DNA of 64,000 nucleotides from Anaerolineales bacterium (GCA_015075275.1 JABTUU010000002.1:372001-436000); one strand, 5' to 3'; shown: positions 7,955 to 17,474, counted from the stretch's first letter. Notes: generated from the sequence alone by a model not told the origin. Numbers and translations are program-made.

Positions 7955-8854
7955 TTAGCGCGACGTAAAGACAACGTCAGCCTTGTCTCGCTCCTGTTCG
8001 ATCCAATCTTTTAATGTTTGGTCTTGCAACGCAAGCCGTGCGTCGGGCGAAAGCGGGCGCGCTTCATCGCGCGCTAACACCCTCAGAATGTGAAATCCAA
8101 CGTCCGTAGCGATTACTTCGCTGTATTCGCCCGCCGTCAAATTGAACGCGGCGTCTTCAATCGTTTTATTCAGCAAATATCCTCGCGGCGTCCAACCGAG
8201 GTCGCCGCGCGTCACCGGGTCGGCTTTGAGGGCAAGTTCGTCGAAATCGGCGCCGCCGCTCAATTGGAGGAAGAAACTCCGAGCCGTATCTTCATTATAG
8301 AGCAAAATTTGCTGAAGGTGAATTTGTTCCATCGTCGCCGGCACAGATGCAACGATCGTATCGCGCATCCAAGCCGATTCGACCGCGCGTTTCAAAGCGG
8401 AACGGAAAGCGGCTTCGTCGAATCCATGCGCAGACTTCCACGCCTCAAGCGCGTCCGCTCCGCCGAGCCGAACCGTCAAAGAATCGATCCGCGCTTGCAG
8501 CGCCGCGTCATCCAAGACAAATCCATTGGCGCGCGCGGCTTGCGCTAAAAGCAGTTGCGCCACAAGGTCGTCGGCGACGACGTTCGCGGCAGCCGTCGAG
8601 TCGAGCGGAATTCCGAGCGCGGTTTGCGCGGCGCTGTACATTTCCACTTCTGCATCAAATTCGGCGACGGTTACGCCCGCTCCGTTGACGGTCAGCGCCA
8701 TCGGCTCAAATGTAGCGGTTGGAGAGGCGGGAACAACGGCGAGCGTCGCCGTAAGCACGCTAACGGGTTGAACGCTGGGGGCGGCGCTGCAGGCAAAAAG
8801 CCCGAACATAAAAATGGAACCGGTTAAGAGCAATGTGGAATAGCGGAAAAACAT
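7955..8854 (-). CDS. Lipoprotein peptidyl-prolyl cis-trans isomerase (SurA/PrsA-like, parvulin domain)
   Basis: About 299 residues when started at ATG 8854, which gives a lipoprotein signal peptide with FACS lipobox. The reading frame extends a further 42 codons upstream but that part has no secretion signal. A SurA-N-like helical region (about 55-170) precedes a parvulin domain with IHLQQILLYNEDTARSFF, then GDLGWTPRGYLLN, then VIATDVGFHILRVL. It probably folds secreted proteins outside the membrane. A purine-rich GGGGGG run just before the ATG could serve as ribosome-binding site. The downstream gene encodes a secreted-domain membrane protein, a plausible client. Confidence 0.85.
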   Translation of the reverse strand: MFFRYSTLLLTGSIFMFGLFACSAAPSVQPVSVLTATLAVVPASPTATFEPMALTVNGAGVTVAEFDAEVEMYSAAQTALGIPLDSTAAANVVADDLVAQLLLAQAARANGFVLDDAALQARIDSLTVRLGGADALEAWKSAHGFDEAAFRSALKRAVESAWMRDTIVASVPATMEQIHLQQILLYNEDTARSFFLQLSGGADFDELALKADPVTRGDLGWTPRGYLLNKTIEDAAFNLTAGEYSEVIATDVGFHILRVLARDEARPLSPDARLALQDQTLKDWIEQERDKADVVFTSR

Positions 8855-8940
8855 CGTCCCCCCATTATAAATTAAAAGCTTTGGCGCATAAGTTGGGATA
8901 AGCGCGTTCATTCTTCGATCTATGCGCCGATGTTCATTTA

Positions 8941-8977
8941 AAAAATACAGGGGCGGGCATAGTTGCCCGCCCCTGTA
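8941..8977 (-). terminator. Terminator of groES-groEL, REP-like palindrome
   Basis: A 12-bp perfect stem (8946-8957 with 8966-8977) of TACAGGGGCGGG type is followed leftward by a run of Ts, 16 bp after the groEL stop. The GGGGCGGG palindrome resembles dispersed REP-like elements of Chloroflexota and cyanobacteria. Confidence 0.85.
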
Positions 8978-8993
8978 CAATCGAACGGTTTGT

Positions 8994-10652
8994 TTAGTAG
9001 TCCATACCGCCCATGCCGCCAGGAGGCATAGCCGGGGCTTTGTCTTTTTCAGGAATATCGGTGATCAACACGTCGGTGGTGAGGATCATCGCGGCGATGG
9101 AAGCGGCGTTTTCGAGCGCGCCGCGCACCACTTTGACCGGGTCAATCACGCCGGCGACGATCATATCCGTGTACTTGCCGGTCAACACGTTATAACCGAT
9201 GTTCTTGTTCTTCTTCTCGGCGGCGGTGCGGCGAATCGCGTCAATGATCACAGAGCCGTCTTGTCCCGCATTGGTCGCAAGTCTGCGGATAGGCGCTTCG
9301 AGCGCCTTTTTGACAATATTGATGCCGACGCGAATTTCGCTGTCTTCATCGCCGTTATCGCGCGCGAGTTTATCCAATTTGGAACCGGCGTTAATGAGGG
9401 CGATCTCGCCGCCGGGGACGATGCCTTCTTCCACTGCGGCGCGCGCGGCAGAGAGAGCGTCTTCGACGCGATGTTTCTTTTCCTTCATCTCGGTTTCGGT
9501 CGCCGCGCCTACGCGAATGATGGCGACGCCGCCCTGCAACTTGGCAAGGCGTTCCTGCAATTTTTCCTTGTCGTAGTCGCTGGTGCTTTTTTCAATTTCA
9601 ACGCGGATTTCCTTCACGCGCGCTTCAATCTCGCCCTTCTTGCCTTTACCGCCGATGATCGTGGTGTTCTCCTTGTCAGAGACGATCTTCTCGGCTTTAC
9701 CGAGGTCCTGCAAGGTGACGGTTTCCAGCTTGCGGCCCGTCTCTTCCGAGATGACCGTGCCGCCGGTCAGAAAGGCAATGTCTTGCAGCATTGCTTTGCG
9801 GCGATCGCCGAAGCCGGGGGCTTTGACGGCAAGCACGTTCAACATGCCGCGCAATTTGTTCAGAACAAGCGTAGCAAGCGCTTCGCCGTCAATATCTTCG
9901 GCGAGGATGACCAGGTCGCGTTTGCCGATCTGCACCAGTTTTTCGAGAATGGGGACGATATCTTGCGCAGCCGAGATTTTCTTCTCGTTGATGAGAATAT
10001 ACGGCTCGCTGATGACCGCTTCCATTTTATCGGCGCTGGTGATGAAATAAGGCGAGAGGTAGCCGCGATCGAACTGCATCCCTTCGACATATTCAGTTTC
10101 AAATTGCATACTTTTGGATTCTTCGACGGTGATAACGCCGTCTTTGCCGACCTTGCCCATCACATCGGCGATCAAGTTCCCGATCGTTTCATCGGCGGCG
10201 GAGTTGGTCGCCACAGAGCCGATCTCTTCTTTAGTATCAATCTTCACCGCCATTTTGCGGAGTTCTTCCACAACGCTCTCCGCGGCAAGCGAGATGCCGT
10301 TTTTGAGCAGCATGGGATTGTAGCCAGCTTCAAGCGCCTTCAAGCCTTCGTTGACGATGGCGTGAGCGAGCACGGTCGAGGTGGTCGTGCCGTCGCCGGC
10401 GATGTCGTTGGTCTTAGACGCGGCTTCTTTAAGAAGTTGCGCGCCCATATTCTCAAACGGGTCTTCCAGTTCGATCTCTTTGGCGACGGAAACGCCGTCG
10501 TGAGTCACCGTCGGCGAGCCGAACTTGCGATCAATCGCAACGTTGCGACCTTTCGGTCCAAGCGTGGCGCCAACCGCATTGGCGACCGCATTCATACCAT
10601 TCTTAAGTTTACGACGAGCGTCTTCCGAAAAGACGAGTTGTTTAGCAGCCAT
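8994..10652 (-). CDS. groEL: Chaperonin GroEL (60 kDa)
   Basis: 552 residues, full length, starting [19 protein letters not shown]-site motifs include [11 protein letters not shown] near residue 30 and [11 protein letters not shown] near residue 87, with conserved apical and equatorial regions and the C-terminal tail GGMGGMDY. It forms the double-ring folding chamber in the cytoplasm with GroES. The gene lies 17 bp downstream of groES and ends at a strong terminator. The start follows a GGAGGAATG-type site. Confidence 0.98.
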   Translation of the reverse strand: MAAKQLVFSEDARRKLKNGMNAVANAVGATLGPKGRNVAIDRKFGSPTVTHDGVSVAKEIELEDPFENMGAQLLKEAASKTNDIAGDGTTTSTVLAHAIVNEGLKALEAGYNPMLLKNGISLAAESVVEELRKMAVKIDTKEEIGSVATNSAADETIGNLIADVMGKVGKDGVITVEESKSMQFETEYVEGMQFDRGYLSPYFITSADKMEAVISEPYILINEKKISAAQDIVPILEKLVQIGKRDLVILAEDIDGEALATLVLNKLRGMLNVLAVKAPGFGDRRKAMLQDIAFLTGGTVISEETGRKLETVTLQDLGKAEKIVSDKENTTIIGGKGKKGEIEARVKEIRVEIEKSTSDYDKEKLQERLAKLQGGVAIIRVGAATETEMKEKKHRVEDALSAARAAVEEGIVPGGEIALINAGSKLDKLARDNGDEDSEIRVGINIVKKALEAPIRRLATNAGQDGSVIIDAIRRTAAEKKNKNIGYNVLTGKYTDMIVAGVIDPVKVVRGALENAASIAAMILTTDVLITDIPEKDKAPAMPPGGMGGMDY

Positions 10653-10669
10653 TTTTCATTCCTCCAGAA

Positions 10670-10972
10670 TTAGCCTTCAACGATAGCTAAGATATCGTTT
10701 TCTTTAAGGATGAGCAGTTTCTTGCTATCCACTTTCACTTCGGTGCCGGAATACTTAGCATACAGCACACGGTCCCCCACTTTGACGTCCATTGCAATGC
10801 GTTCGCCGTCTTCGTCGCGGTCGCCGGGTCCCACTGCAAGGATTTTGCCTTCTTGCGGTTTTTCCTTAGCAGTTTCGGGAAGAATGATGCCGCCGGCGGT
10901 CATTTCTTCCTGCTCGATCGGTTCAACGATCACGCGTCCGCCAAGGGGCTTCAACTTCAATTTGCTTGCCAT
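10670..10972 (-). CDS. groES: Co-chaperonin GroES (10 kDa)
   Basis: 100 residues with the GroES signature at the N-terminus ([12 protein letters not shown]), the mobile loop ([14 protein letters not shown]) and the C-terminal NDILAIVEG. It caps the GroEL ring. It is the first gene of the groES-groEL operon, preceded by an AGGAGG site and a degenerate CIRCE-like operator. Confidence 0.98.
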   Translation of the reverse strand: MASKLKLKPLGGRVIVEPIEQEEMTAGGIILPETAKEKPQEGKILAVGPGDRDEDGERIAMDVKVGDRVLYAKYSGTEVKVDSKKLLILKENDILAIVEG

Positions 10973-11011
10973 CTTTCTGCCTCCTGATAGGATTTATAAT
11001 TATTCATGAAA

Positions 11012-11038
11012 TTAGCGCCCTTCATGCTTGAGCGCCGA
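11012..11038. promoter_or_regulatory. Degenerate CIRCE (HrcA operator) upstream of groES
   Basis: TTAGCGCCC, exactly nine spacer bases, then GAGCGCCGA. Compared with the CIRCE consensus TTAGCACTC-N9-GAGTGCTAA, 13 of 18 arm bases match. It lies about 40 bp before groES and just downstream of AT-rich promoter-like sequence. Its spacing and place support HrcA control; the weak arms leave doubt. Confidence 0.5.
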
Positions 11039-11117
11039 ACGTAATATTACTTATTTTAGAGGGGCAAGTCAAGGGGATTGTAAAATTTCTTACAAAGTTC
11101 TGATAGCCGGCGACGCG

Positions 11118-12605
11118 TCAGGGCGTCGGCGTTGCGGTCAGATTGGGCGCCGCGCCGCCCGCTGCCGGCGTACCCGTCCCCGATGCGTTCGGAGCCGGGG
11201 CGGTTGGCGCGCTTAGTGAAGCGCAGATCAGCTCTCCCGTCTCCACAATGCCGAGAATCGTCTGTTGCGAGTCGGCGTAGCCGTCAGGGTTATTGCGGAG
11301 TTCCGCGCGCACGTCGCCCATCACCTTCATCGCTTCGTCGCATTTGTTGTCTCTAGGGCGGCTCAACGCGGATAATACCGATCCGTAAACGTAGTAATAG
11401 ACGATAGTGTTCGGCGAGATGGCAAGCCCTGGCACGACGACCGGGTTCTCATCCAGATCGGGGAAGCATTTCTCCAGTCCGCGCCCCATGCAAGAATCTT
11501 CGTCCGAACAGCCATATGTGGCGCATTTGAGCGAAAAGATCGAACCTTCGTAGTTGCGAGAGCGAAAATAAACGATGCCCAATTGCCCATAAATATCGGA
11601 GTTCGTCGGCTCGTATTGCAACGCTTTTTGTACATTGCGCGCAGCGGCGAAGTATTCGCCTAACTGCGAGTACGTCCGCGCAATCGAAAGATGCGGACCC
11701 GGGTCTTTCACGCCGATCTGTTCATTGATGCGCACGGCGCGATCGAAATATTCCAACGATTTTTCGTACGTTGGGCGCGCCTCCTCGATGCCTTGTTTGC
11801 TCGCGATGTTAAACGCGAGGATACGATAGTTCGCGCCGGCGCGCGTGTAAAGAAAGGTGAAATTTGGTTCGATGGCGATGGCTTTGTCCCATTCGGCGAT
11901 GGCAAGCTCGTATTGACCAAAAGTCTCCAGCACCGCCGCATAAACGCGATGAACATCCATGATAGTATCGTCTTGCGCCAGCGCTTGTTTGACGGTTAAC
12001 TCCGCTTGATCCCATTTTTGCTGGTCAAGCAACACCTCGGCGTAGTACACCAATGCCAGCGTATTGGAGCTATCCAATTGCAACGCCGTCAGCGATTCCG
12101 CTTCTGCGTCGCGCAAATAATTCTGTATTTCGTCGGTTGTGCGAAAGTTGGGGTTGGCGTTCCAATTCAGCGCAAACGCGCGGACAGCGTGCGCGGAGCT
12201 ATCTTCGGGCGTTAGTTCTATCGCTTTAGCCGCCGATTCAAGCGCTTCGGCAAGGCGCGCTTTCTTCTCGTCATTGGTGATCAGGAAGGCGGAAGAGTAC
12301 GTTTGAATGCGCGATAACTTCGTCCAGGTTTGAGCGTTATTGGGATCTACCACAACCGCCGCGCGATAGGCTTGAATCGCGGCGTTGACGTTTCCTGCGC
12401 TAAAGTAGGCTTCGCCTTCCAGAATCAGCGATTCAGGCGAACGTGTGGGAGTCGGTGTGTTTTGAAAGAGCGGCTCGATCTCTCCGCTGTTAATTTGCTG
12501 CAAAACCCAAACTCCGCCGAGAAGCATGATCACCCAAATGAATAACCGATAGATATTGGATTGCGGCTTGCGATTAAATAATGGGCGGCGGGGCGAGATG
12601 TTCAT
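11118..12605 (-). CDS. Membrane-anchored TPR-repeat protein (second of a pair)
   Basis: About 495 residues from ATG 12605. The N-terminus is cytoplasmic, with one membrane helix near residues 20-38, a short TPTPTRS linker, then several tetratricopeptide repeats (pattern A-x-x-x-Y-x-x-A-x-x-x-x-P). The C-terminus is an Ala/Pro/Thr-rich tail. A short segment with CATYGCSDEDSCMGRGLEKC suggests disulfides, so the repeats probably lie outside. The ATG overlaps the stop of the preceding TPR gene in ATGA, indicating translational coupling. Upstream in-frame codons lie inside that gene and are not used. It is probably a scaffold for envelope proteins; the partner is unknown. Confidence 0.85.
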   Translation of the reverse strand: MNISPRRPLFNRKPQSNIYRLFIWVIMLLGGVWVLQQINSGEIEPLFQNTPTPTRSPESLILEGEAYFSAGNVNAAIQAYRAAVVVDPNNAQTWTKLSRIQTYSSAFLITNDEKKARLAEALESAAKAIELTPEDSSAHAVRAFALNWNANPNFRTTDEIQNYLRDAEAESLTALQLDSSNTLALVYYAEVLLDQQKWDQAELTVKQALAQDDTIMDVHRVYAAVLETFGQYELAIAEWDKAIAIEPNFTFLYTRAGANYRILAFNIASKQGIEEARPTYEKSLEYFDRAVRINEQIGVKDPGPHLSIARTYSQLGEYFAAARNVQKALQYEPTNSDIYGQLGIVYFRSRNYEGSIFSLKCATYGCSDEDSCMGRGLEKCFPDLDENPVVVPGLAISPNTIVYYYVYGSVLSALSRPRDNKCDEAMKVMGDVRAELRNNPDGYADSQQTILGIVETGELICASLSAPTAPAPNASGTGTPAAGGAAPNLTATPTP

Positions 12606-13852
12606 GGCGTGGCAGTCGCGTCTGGCGGCAGCGTATTGATCGGCGGGGCGACGAGATTCTCCTGGCAAATTCGAATCGTTTCGCTTGCTGCGAATTGCGC
12701 GTTCTCGTCCGCAGGGACTTTCGATTGAATTTCTCGCGCAACTTGCAGCGCCTCGCCGCAATTTCCAGTGCGCGCCAAGGCAAGCGCCAACGTATAGTAG
12801 TATTCCGCGATGCGAATATCGTTCGATAGGGCAAGCCCGACGATCGTCTTGCCTTCTTCGATCGCACCGCCGTTGACCGCAAGGCGCAATTGTTCAATCG
12901 CTTCTGCCCAATACAAATTACGATAGTACATCACGCCGTAATTGCCGCGCAGGCTGGGGTCTTGCGGTCTGTTGTTCACAGCGGTCTCCGCGTACTGCAG
13001 CGCTTTTGCGTAATCGCCCGATCCCGCATAGGTGCGAGAAATATAGAGGTCAGGAAATGGGTTGGCGGGGTCGAGCACATCGGCGCGCGTGAAAGCGGTG
13101 ATCGCTTGATCGGAAACGCCCAAAGTACGATAGTTCAGCCCCAACGACATCCAAAGGTCGGGGACGTTTGCGTTAATCGCCAGCGCGGCTTTGAATTCGG
13201 CGACAGCCTCTTCATAATTTTGGGTAGCCTCCAGCAGAAGACCGCGCGCGCGATGCACTTCCATTGTGTCTGGGGCAAGCGCCAGCGCAACCTTCGACTC
13301 TTCAATTGCCTTCGTTACATTGTCAAACGAACCGGAGTTCACCAGAATTTCCGTGTAATAGGCGTGCGCCAAACCGCTGTTCGGATCGAGTTGCAACGCC
13401 TGTTCAATCCATGTCAGCGCGTCTGAGTTCTTCCCTTGCATATCCGCCGCCCGCGCGCGGATGGCGTACCCCATAGAATTGTTAGGCATAAGCAATAGCG
13501 CGTTCTCCGCGCTGGTCTGCGCTTCGGCGGGTTTGCCTGTCAGCATTTGTACGCGGGCGAGGGCAATATACAGGGACGGGTCGCGCGGCGCGGAACGGAT
13601 CGCTTCTTGATACAGTTGAATAGACTGCAAGAACTTCCCGGCTTGGAACAACGACTCGGCTTCCGTAACGTAGGCTTCCAACGAGCGCGTCGGCGTGGGC
13701 GTCGGCATGAACGGGTTCGGCTGGCTCGGCAAATAGATTTGATTAAAGTAGTATCCAAAGAGCGCCACCAAGCCTAAGACAATCCACCCGAATATATTCG
13801 GGCGGCGTTTGGGGCGATTCATACTCCATTTTGTTTTCTTTCGTAAATACAT
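12602..13852 (-). CDS. Membrane-anchored TPR-repeat protein (first of a pair)
   Basis: 416 residues: a basic N-terminus, one membrane helix (about 21-40), the linker MPTPTPTRS, then about eight TPR-like repeats. Architecture and linker match the downstream TPR protein, so the two are paralogues and are translated together through an ATGA overlap. The start could be ATG 13852 or ATG 13822 (MNRPKRRPN); neither has a convincing ribosome-binding site. The MITE-like element lies 53 bp upstream. The function is unknown, probably protein-protein scaffolding at the cell surface. Confidence 0.8.
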   Translation of the reverse strand: MYLRKKTKWSMNRPKRRPNIFGWIVLGLVALFGYYFNQIYLPSQPNPFMPTPTPTRSLEAYVTEAESLFQAGKFLQSIQLYQEAIRSAPRDPSLYIALARVQMLTGKPAEAQTSAENALLLMPNNSMGYAIRARAADMQGKNSDALTWIEQALQLDPNSGLAHAYYTEILVNSGSFDNVTKAIEESKVALALAPDTMEVHRARGLLLEATQNYEEAVAEFKAALAINANVPDLWMSLGLNYRTLGVSDQAITAFTRADVLDPANPFPDLYISRTYAGSGDYAKALQYAETAVNNRPQDPSLRGNYGVMYYRNLYWAEAIEQLRLAVNGGAIEEGKTIVGLALSNDIRIAEYYYTLALALARTGNCGEALQVAREIQSKVPADENAQFAASETIRICQENLVAPPINTLPPDATATP

Positions 13853-13894
13853 TTTTTCATATTACCATAAAAAAATAAAGGGCATTTTAAGAAT

Positions 13895-14076
13895 ACCGGC
13901 GATGTAGGGCAATCGCATTTGACTTTCTCATATTCGAATATATGGTCAATTTTTCGTTGAATTCTTCGTTTTGCCAAAATATGGGCTTCCATATTTTGAC
14001 CGCAAGTCGTAAACGTAACGATTATTTCCGTATATAGGGCTCACATTTTGAAATGCGATTGCCCTAACCGGCGATG
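13895..14076. mobile_element. 162-bp MITE-like element (13905-14066) with 10-bp target duplication
   Basis: Perfect 16-bp terminal inverted repeats, TAGGGCAATCGCATTT at 13905-13920 and its reverse complement at 14051-14066. They are immediately flanked by identical 10-bp direct repeats ACCGGCGATG at 13895-13904 and 14067-14076. The AT-rich interior has no supported gene and holds a perfect 10-bp hairpin (13975-13984 with 13989-13998). The arrangement is that of a non-autonomous insertion mobilised by a transposase elsewhere. It sits between the TPR genes and trmD. Confidence 0.85.
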
Positions 14077-14119
14077 AAATCGGGCGGGGAAAGTTAAAAG
14101 AGGATGATAAAATCAACGC

Positions 14120-14866
14120 ATGCGCTTCGAAATTTTTACGCTTCTTCCCGATGTCTTCTCTCCTTATCTGGAAGTCAGCATTCTTAAACGCGCCAGCGAA
14201 CGGGGATTGATTCAAGTCAACGTTCACAACATACGCGATTACGCGCACGATAAGCATCGCGTTACCGACGACACCCCGTATGGCGGCGGCGGCGGGATGG
14301 TGATGAAGCCTGAGCCGGTCTTCGAGGCGGTCGAATCGGAATTAGGACGCGCTCCGCTTCAGACGACGGGTCAACCTGTCCCAATCATTCTGCTTACGCC
14401 ACAAGGGCGTGTCTTCACCCAGCGCATCGCCGAGGAGTTATCTCAACACGAACGCATCGCGCTGATCTGCGGGCGCTACGAAGGCGTGGACGAACGCATC
14501 CGCGAACATCTCATCACCGACGAAATCTCAATTGGCGATTATGTGTTGACCGGCGGCGAACTGCCCGCGCTGATTCTGATCGACGCTATTTCGCGCCTCA
14601 TCTCCGGCGTGTTGGGCGACCCCACCGGTGCGCAGGACGACTCGCACTCGATGGGCTTGCTCGAATATCCGCATTACACCAAACCGGCGGAGTTTCGCGG
14701 CTGGAAGGTCCCCGAAGTTTTGCAAAGCGGCAATCACGCCAAAATTGACCGGTGGCGCAGGGAGCAATCTCTGCTCCGCACGTTCAACAAACGACCCGAC
14801 ATGCTGGAGAAGACGAATCTTCATCAGAACGATCTCAAGTTCCTGAAAAATATCGGTTATGAATAA
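14120..14866 (+). CDS. trmD: tRNA (guanine37-N1)-methyltransferase TrmD
   Basis: 248 residues, the usual length. It methylates G37 of tRNAs with S-adenosylmethionine to keep the reading frame. The knotted SPOUT core is visible: [13 protein letters not shown] near 54, [13 protein letters not shown] near 116, and [19 protein letters not shown] near 137. The start ATG has no close ribosome-binding site, while GATAAAAT lies about 13 bp upstream and could be a -10, so the mRNA may be leaderless. The MITE-like element ends 54 bp upstream, so insertion may have changed this promoter. It is usually linked to rpsP/rimM/rplS but here is separate. Confidence 0.97.
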   Translation: MRFEIFTLLPDVFSPYLEVSILKRASERGLIQVNVHNIRDYAHDKHRVTDDTPYGGGGGMVMKPEPVFEAVESELGRAPLQTTGQPVPIILLTPQGRVFTQRIAEELSQHERIALICGRYEGVDERIREHLITDEISIGDYVLTGGELPALILIDAISRLISGVLGDPTGAQDDSHSMGLLEYPHYTKPAEFRGWKVPEVLQSGNHAKIDRWRREQSLLRTFNKRPDMLEKTNLHQNDLKFLKNIGYE

Positions 14867-14882
14867 CGCGTAGCGCGCGTTA
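14864..14882 (+). terminator. Weak hairpin after trmD
   Basis: TAACGCG (14864-14870) pairs with CGCGTTA (14876-14882) around a 5-nt loop, starting at the trmD stop codon. No clean T-run follows directly, so termination is doubtful. Confidence 0.35.
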
Positions 14883-14907
14883 CGCGATCATCTTTTTGGA
14901 GGCAACA

Positions 14908-16206
14908 ATGCCAGCGCGACTCAACTATGGCAAGATCTTTCTACTCGGCTTTGGATTCTTTGGCATCAGCGTAGTATGGGGCGTCTACAACGCCTTCGTG
15001 CCCATCTTTCTTTCAGAGAAATTTCACGTTGCGCCCGGCTGGATCGGGTTCTTTATGACGCTGGATAATATCGCCGCGTTATTTATTCAACCGCCGGTCG
15101 GCGCCTGGTCGGATCGTATACGCACCCGCCTTGGACGGCGCATTCCATTCATCGTGATTGGCGCGCCGATTACTGCGCTGGCATTCGGGTTGATTCCGCT
15201 CGCTTCCATCATTCCTCTTTTTGTGGCTTGCACAAGTTCCATGTTGCTCAGCGCGGCGCTTTGGCGCACGCCGGTCGTGGCGCTCATGCCCGACATTACT
15301 CCTTCTCCGTTCCGTTCACAAGCGAACGGCATCGTCAACTTCATGGGCGGAATCGGTTCCATCATCGCGTTACAGACCGGCGGCTTGTTGTATAAACTGA
15401 GCCCTAACTTTCCTTTTTGGATGGGTTCGGCGTTAGTCATATTGGCTGCGTTGATCGTTTTTCTATTTATCGAAGAGCCAAAGGAATATGAAGAAGCGGA
15501 ACAACAGCCCGGCTTACTGGAAAGCCTGCGCGAAATTATCACCGATAAAGAAAAAAGCGGCTTGCGCTTGTTGTTTGCTATATTCTTCTGGTTCGTCGGC
15601 TACTCGGCAGTCGAAACATTTTTCACGCTGTACGCCAAATACCATCTGGGATTAGAACCCGGAGACGGCGCGACCATGCTGTCGGTTCTGCCGCTGTTCT
15701 TCGTGCTGCTCGCCATTCCTTCCGGTTTCATCGGCGGACGCTTTGGTCGTCGGGTGACCATCGCCGCCGGCTTAGTCATGTTGATCGTTATGCTGCTGCT
15801 GTTTTATATCACCCCGGCAACGGCGCTCTTGACCGGCATCGCTCCGCTGCCGGTGGTCGGGATTCCGCTTGTAGAAGGCGGAGCGCGCATGCTGACGCTC
15901 GGAGGCGTTCTCTTGATCTTTGGCGGCATCGGCTGGGCGCTCGTCAACATCAATTCGCTTCCAATGGTAGTGGACTTAACCGGCGCGGCGCGCATCGGCA
16001 CGTTCACCGGGTTGTATTATCTATCTTCCACGCTCTCAGCGATCGTCGGTCCGAACCTGAACGGTTGGGCGGTCCAGTTCGCGGGCAACAATTACAACGT
16101 CATTATGATCACTTCGCCGATATTTATGATTATCGCGTTATGGCTCATGCTGGGAGTCCGCCGCGGAGAGGCAGTCGTTCCGGGCGCGGAAACAAATTCA
16201 CTTTAA
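14908..16206 (+). CDS. MFS transporter, SLC45/GPH-like sugar permease type
   Basis: About 432 residues with twelve predicted membrane helices. The helix 2-3 loop carries GAWSDRIRTRLGRRIPF, matching the MFS loop signature (G-x-x-x-D-R-x-G-R-R) in the form seen in SLC45/sucrose-type carriers. A repeat of that motif, GGRFGRRV, lies in the second half. The substrate is not deducible; sugars are the usual cargo. I start at ATG 14908 because GGAGG (14898-14902) lies 5 nt upstream; the longer TTG start would place that site inside the gene. Confidence 0.85.
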   Translation: MPARLNYGKIFLLGFGFFGISVVWGVYNAFVPIFLSEKFHVAPGWIGFFMTLDNIAALFIQPPVGAWSDRIRTRLGRRIPFIVIGAPITALAFGLIPLASIIPLFVACTSSMLLSAALWRTPVVALMPDITPSPFRSQANGIVNFMGGIGSIIALQTGGLLYKLSPNFPFWMGSALVILAALIVFLFIEEPKEYEEAEQQPGLLESLREIITDKEKSGLRLLFAIFFWFVGYSAVETFFTLYAKYHLGLEPGDGATMLSVLPLFFVLLAIPSGFIGGRFGRRVTIAAGLVMLIVMLLLFYITPATALLTGIAPLPVVGIPLVEGGARMLTLGGVLLIFGGIGWALVNINSLPMVVDLTGAARIGTFTGLYYLSSTLSAIVGPNLNGWAVQFAGNNYNVIMITSPIFMIIALWLMLGVRRGEAVVPGAETNSL

Positions 16207-16240
16207 GCCTGAACAAAGAATCGGCAGTCAAGGTTCCGGC

Positions 16241-16269
16241 TTGTCGAATGTTTCAAGTAATTGTATACT
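16241..16269 (+). promoter_or_regulatory. Promoter of the BMP importer operon
   Basis: TTGTCG (16241-16246), a 17-bp spacer and TATACT (16264-16269), about 58 bp before the binding-protein gene. Confidence 0.6.
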
Positions 16270-16326
16270 TGCGCTGAAAAAGGGTTTGCGATAACCCTAA
16301 CTACAAATTTCAAGAGGAGAAGAACT

Positions 16327-17361
16327 ATGAAGAAGTTTTACGGTTTGTTCGCAGCGCTCTTGGTCGCCGCTATGATTCTGCCCGCCTGCGCCCCGGCAGA
16401 AGTAGACTGCTCCAAGGAAGACGTGTTCTGCGTCGGCTTAGTGACGGATGTCGGCAAGATCAACGACAAGTCCTTCAACCAGTCCACCTGGGAAGGCGTT
16501 CAGCTTGCGAAGCAACAATTGGGCGCGAACGTCCAATACATTGAAACGTCAGACGCAAAGGATTACGAAAAGAACATCGCGACCTTTGGCGACGCCAACT
16601 ACGATGTGGTCGTGACCGTCGGTTTCGCTCTCGGCGAGGCGACCATTGCCGCCGCGGCGAAATATCCCAACATTAAGTTCATCGGCGTAGATCAGTTCCA
16701 AGCGGAAACGGTGAACGGCGTTTCCGGCTTGAGCTTCCCTGAAGATCAGGCTGGCTTCCTCGTCGGCGCGCTAGCGTCCATGATGAGCAAAAGCCACAAA
16801 GTCGGCGCCGTCTGCGGCACCGACGTCGTTCCGCCCGTCTGGCGCTTTGGCGAAGGCTACAAAGCCGGCGCCGCCTACGCCGACGGCATGAACGGCACCG
16901 CCACCGAAGTGTTCGTTGTGTATCACAGCGACGTTGGCTTCGACAAGACCTTCACCGATCCCGAATGGGGCGCTCAGACCGCGAAATCCATGATGGATCA
17001 AGGCGCTGACACGATCTTCGGTTGCGGCGGCGTCACCGGCAACGGCGCGATCACTGCCGCCGCCCAAGCCGGCGGATACGCCATCGGCGTTGACACCGAT
17101 CAGTATTTGACACTGCCCGAAGCCGCTCCGCGCATGCTCTCCAGCGCGATGAAGCTCATCACCCCGAGCGTCTTCGATCTGATCAAAGCCGCCAAAGAAG
17201 GCACGCTTCAGAGCGGAAACGTATACGGACCGGCTGGATACGCTCCGTACCACGACCTTGACGGCGAAGTGCCCGCTGAAGTGAAGACGGCGATGGAAAA
17301 GATCAACGCCGATCTCCTCAGCGGCGCAGTGACGACCAACGTCCCGCCTGTTAAACCGTAA
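16327..17361 (+). CDS. BMP/PnrA-family substrate-binding lipoprotein of an ABC importer
   Basis: 344 residues from ATG 16327, behind AGAGGAGAAGAACT. The lipoprotein signal ends at LPACAP. The mature domain begins VFCVGLVTDVGKINDKSFNQ, the conserved start of basic membrane protein (BMP) binding proteins, with later VVVTVGFALGEA and GVDTDQYLTLPEA segments. Family members bind purine nucleosides, and the two permeases and double ATPase downstream complete the importer. A strong terminator after this gene would let the abundant binding protein be made in excess over the membrane parts. Confidence 0.92.
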   Translation: MKKFYGLFAALLVAAMILPACAPAEVDCSKEDVFCVGLVTDVGKINDKSFNQSTWEGVQLAKQQLGANVQYIETSDAKDYEKNIATFGDANYDVVVTVGFALGEATIAAAAKYPNIKFIGVDQFQAETVNGVSGLSFPEDQAGFLVGALASMMSKSHKVGAVCGTDVVPPVWRFGEGYKAGAAYADGMNGTATEVFVVYHSDVGFDKTFTDPEWGAQTAKSMMDQGADTIFGCGGVTGNGAITAAAQAGGYAIGVDTDQYLTLPEAAPRMLSSAMKLITPSVFDLIKAAKEGTLQSGNVYGPAGYAPYHDLDGEVPAEVKTAMEKINADLLSGAVTTNVPPVKP

Positions 17362-17380
17362 CAACGTTTTATAAGTTTAT

Positions 17381-17413
17381 AAAAAGGAAAGAGGTTCGCC
17401 TCTTTCCTTTTTT
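17381..17413 (+). terminator. Terminator with UUCG loop after the BMP gene
   Basis: A 14-bp perfect stem (17381-17394 with 17399-17412) closed by TTCG and followed by T8. It separates the binding-protein gene from the transporter genes. Confidence 0.93.
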
Positions 17414-17436
17414 TTACCTTTTTCTTTATTTGTTGA

Positions 17437-17442
17437 TATAAT
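17437..17442 (+). promoter_or_regulatory. Candidate -10 for the importer membrane genes
   Basis: TATAAT in the context TTGATATAATC, about 33 bp before the first permease ATG and directly after the terminator. No good -35 is visible. Confidence 0.5.
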
Positions 17443-17474
17443 CTCGCAGCCACCCTAACCGAACCGAGGGATTT

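Noticed and set aside
8922..10673. 583-codon rightward open frame covering groEL
   Set aside because: It is the antisense frame of a certain groEL gene; its composition mirrors GroEL codon bias and no family is visible.
13946..14257. Leftward open frame across the MITE-like element and trmD start
   Set aside because: It runs antisense into trmD and through the TIR; no transposase motif.
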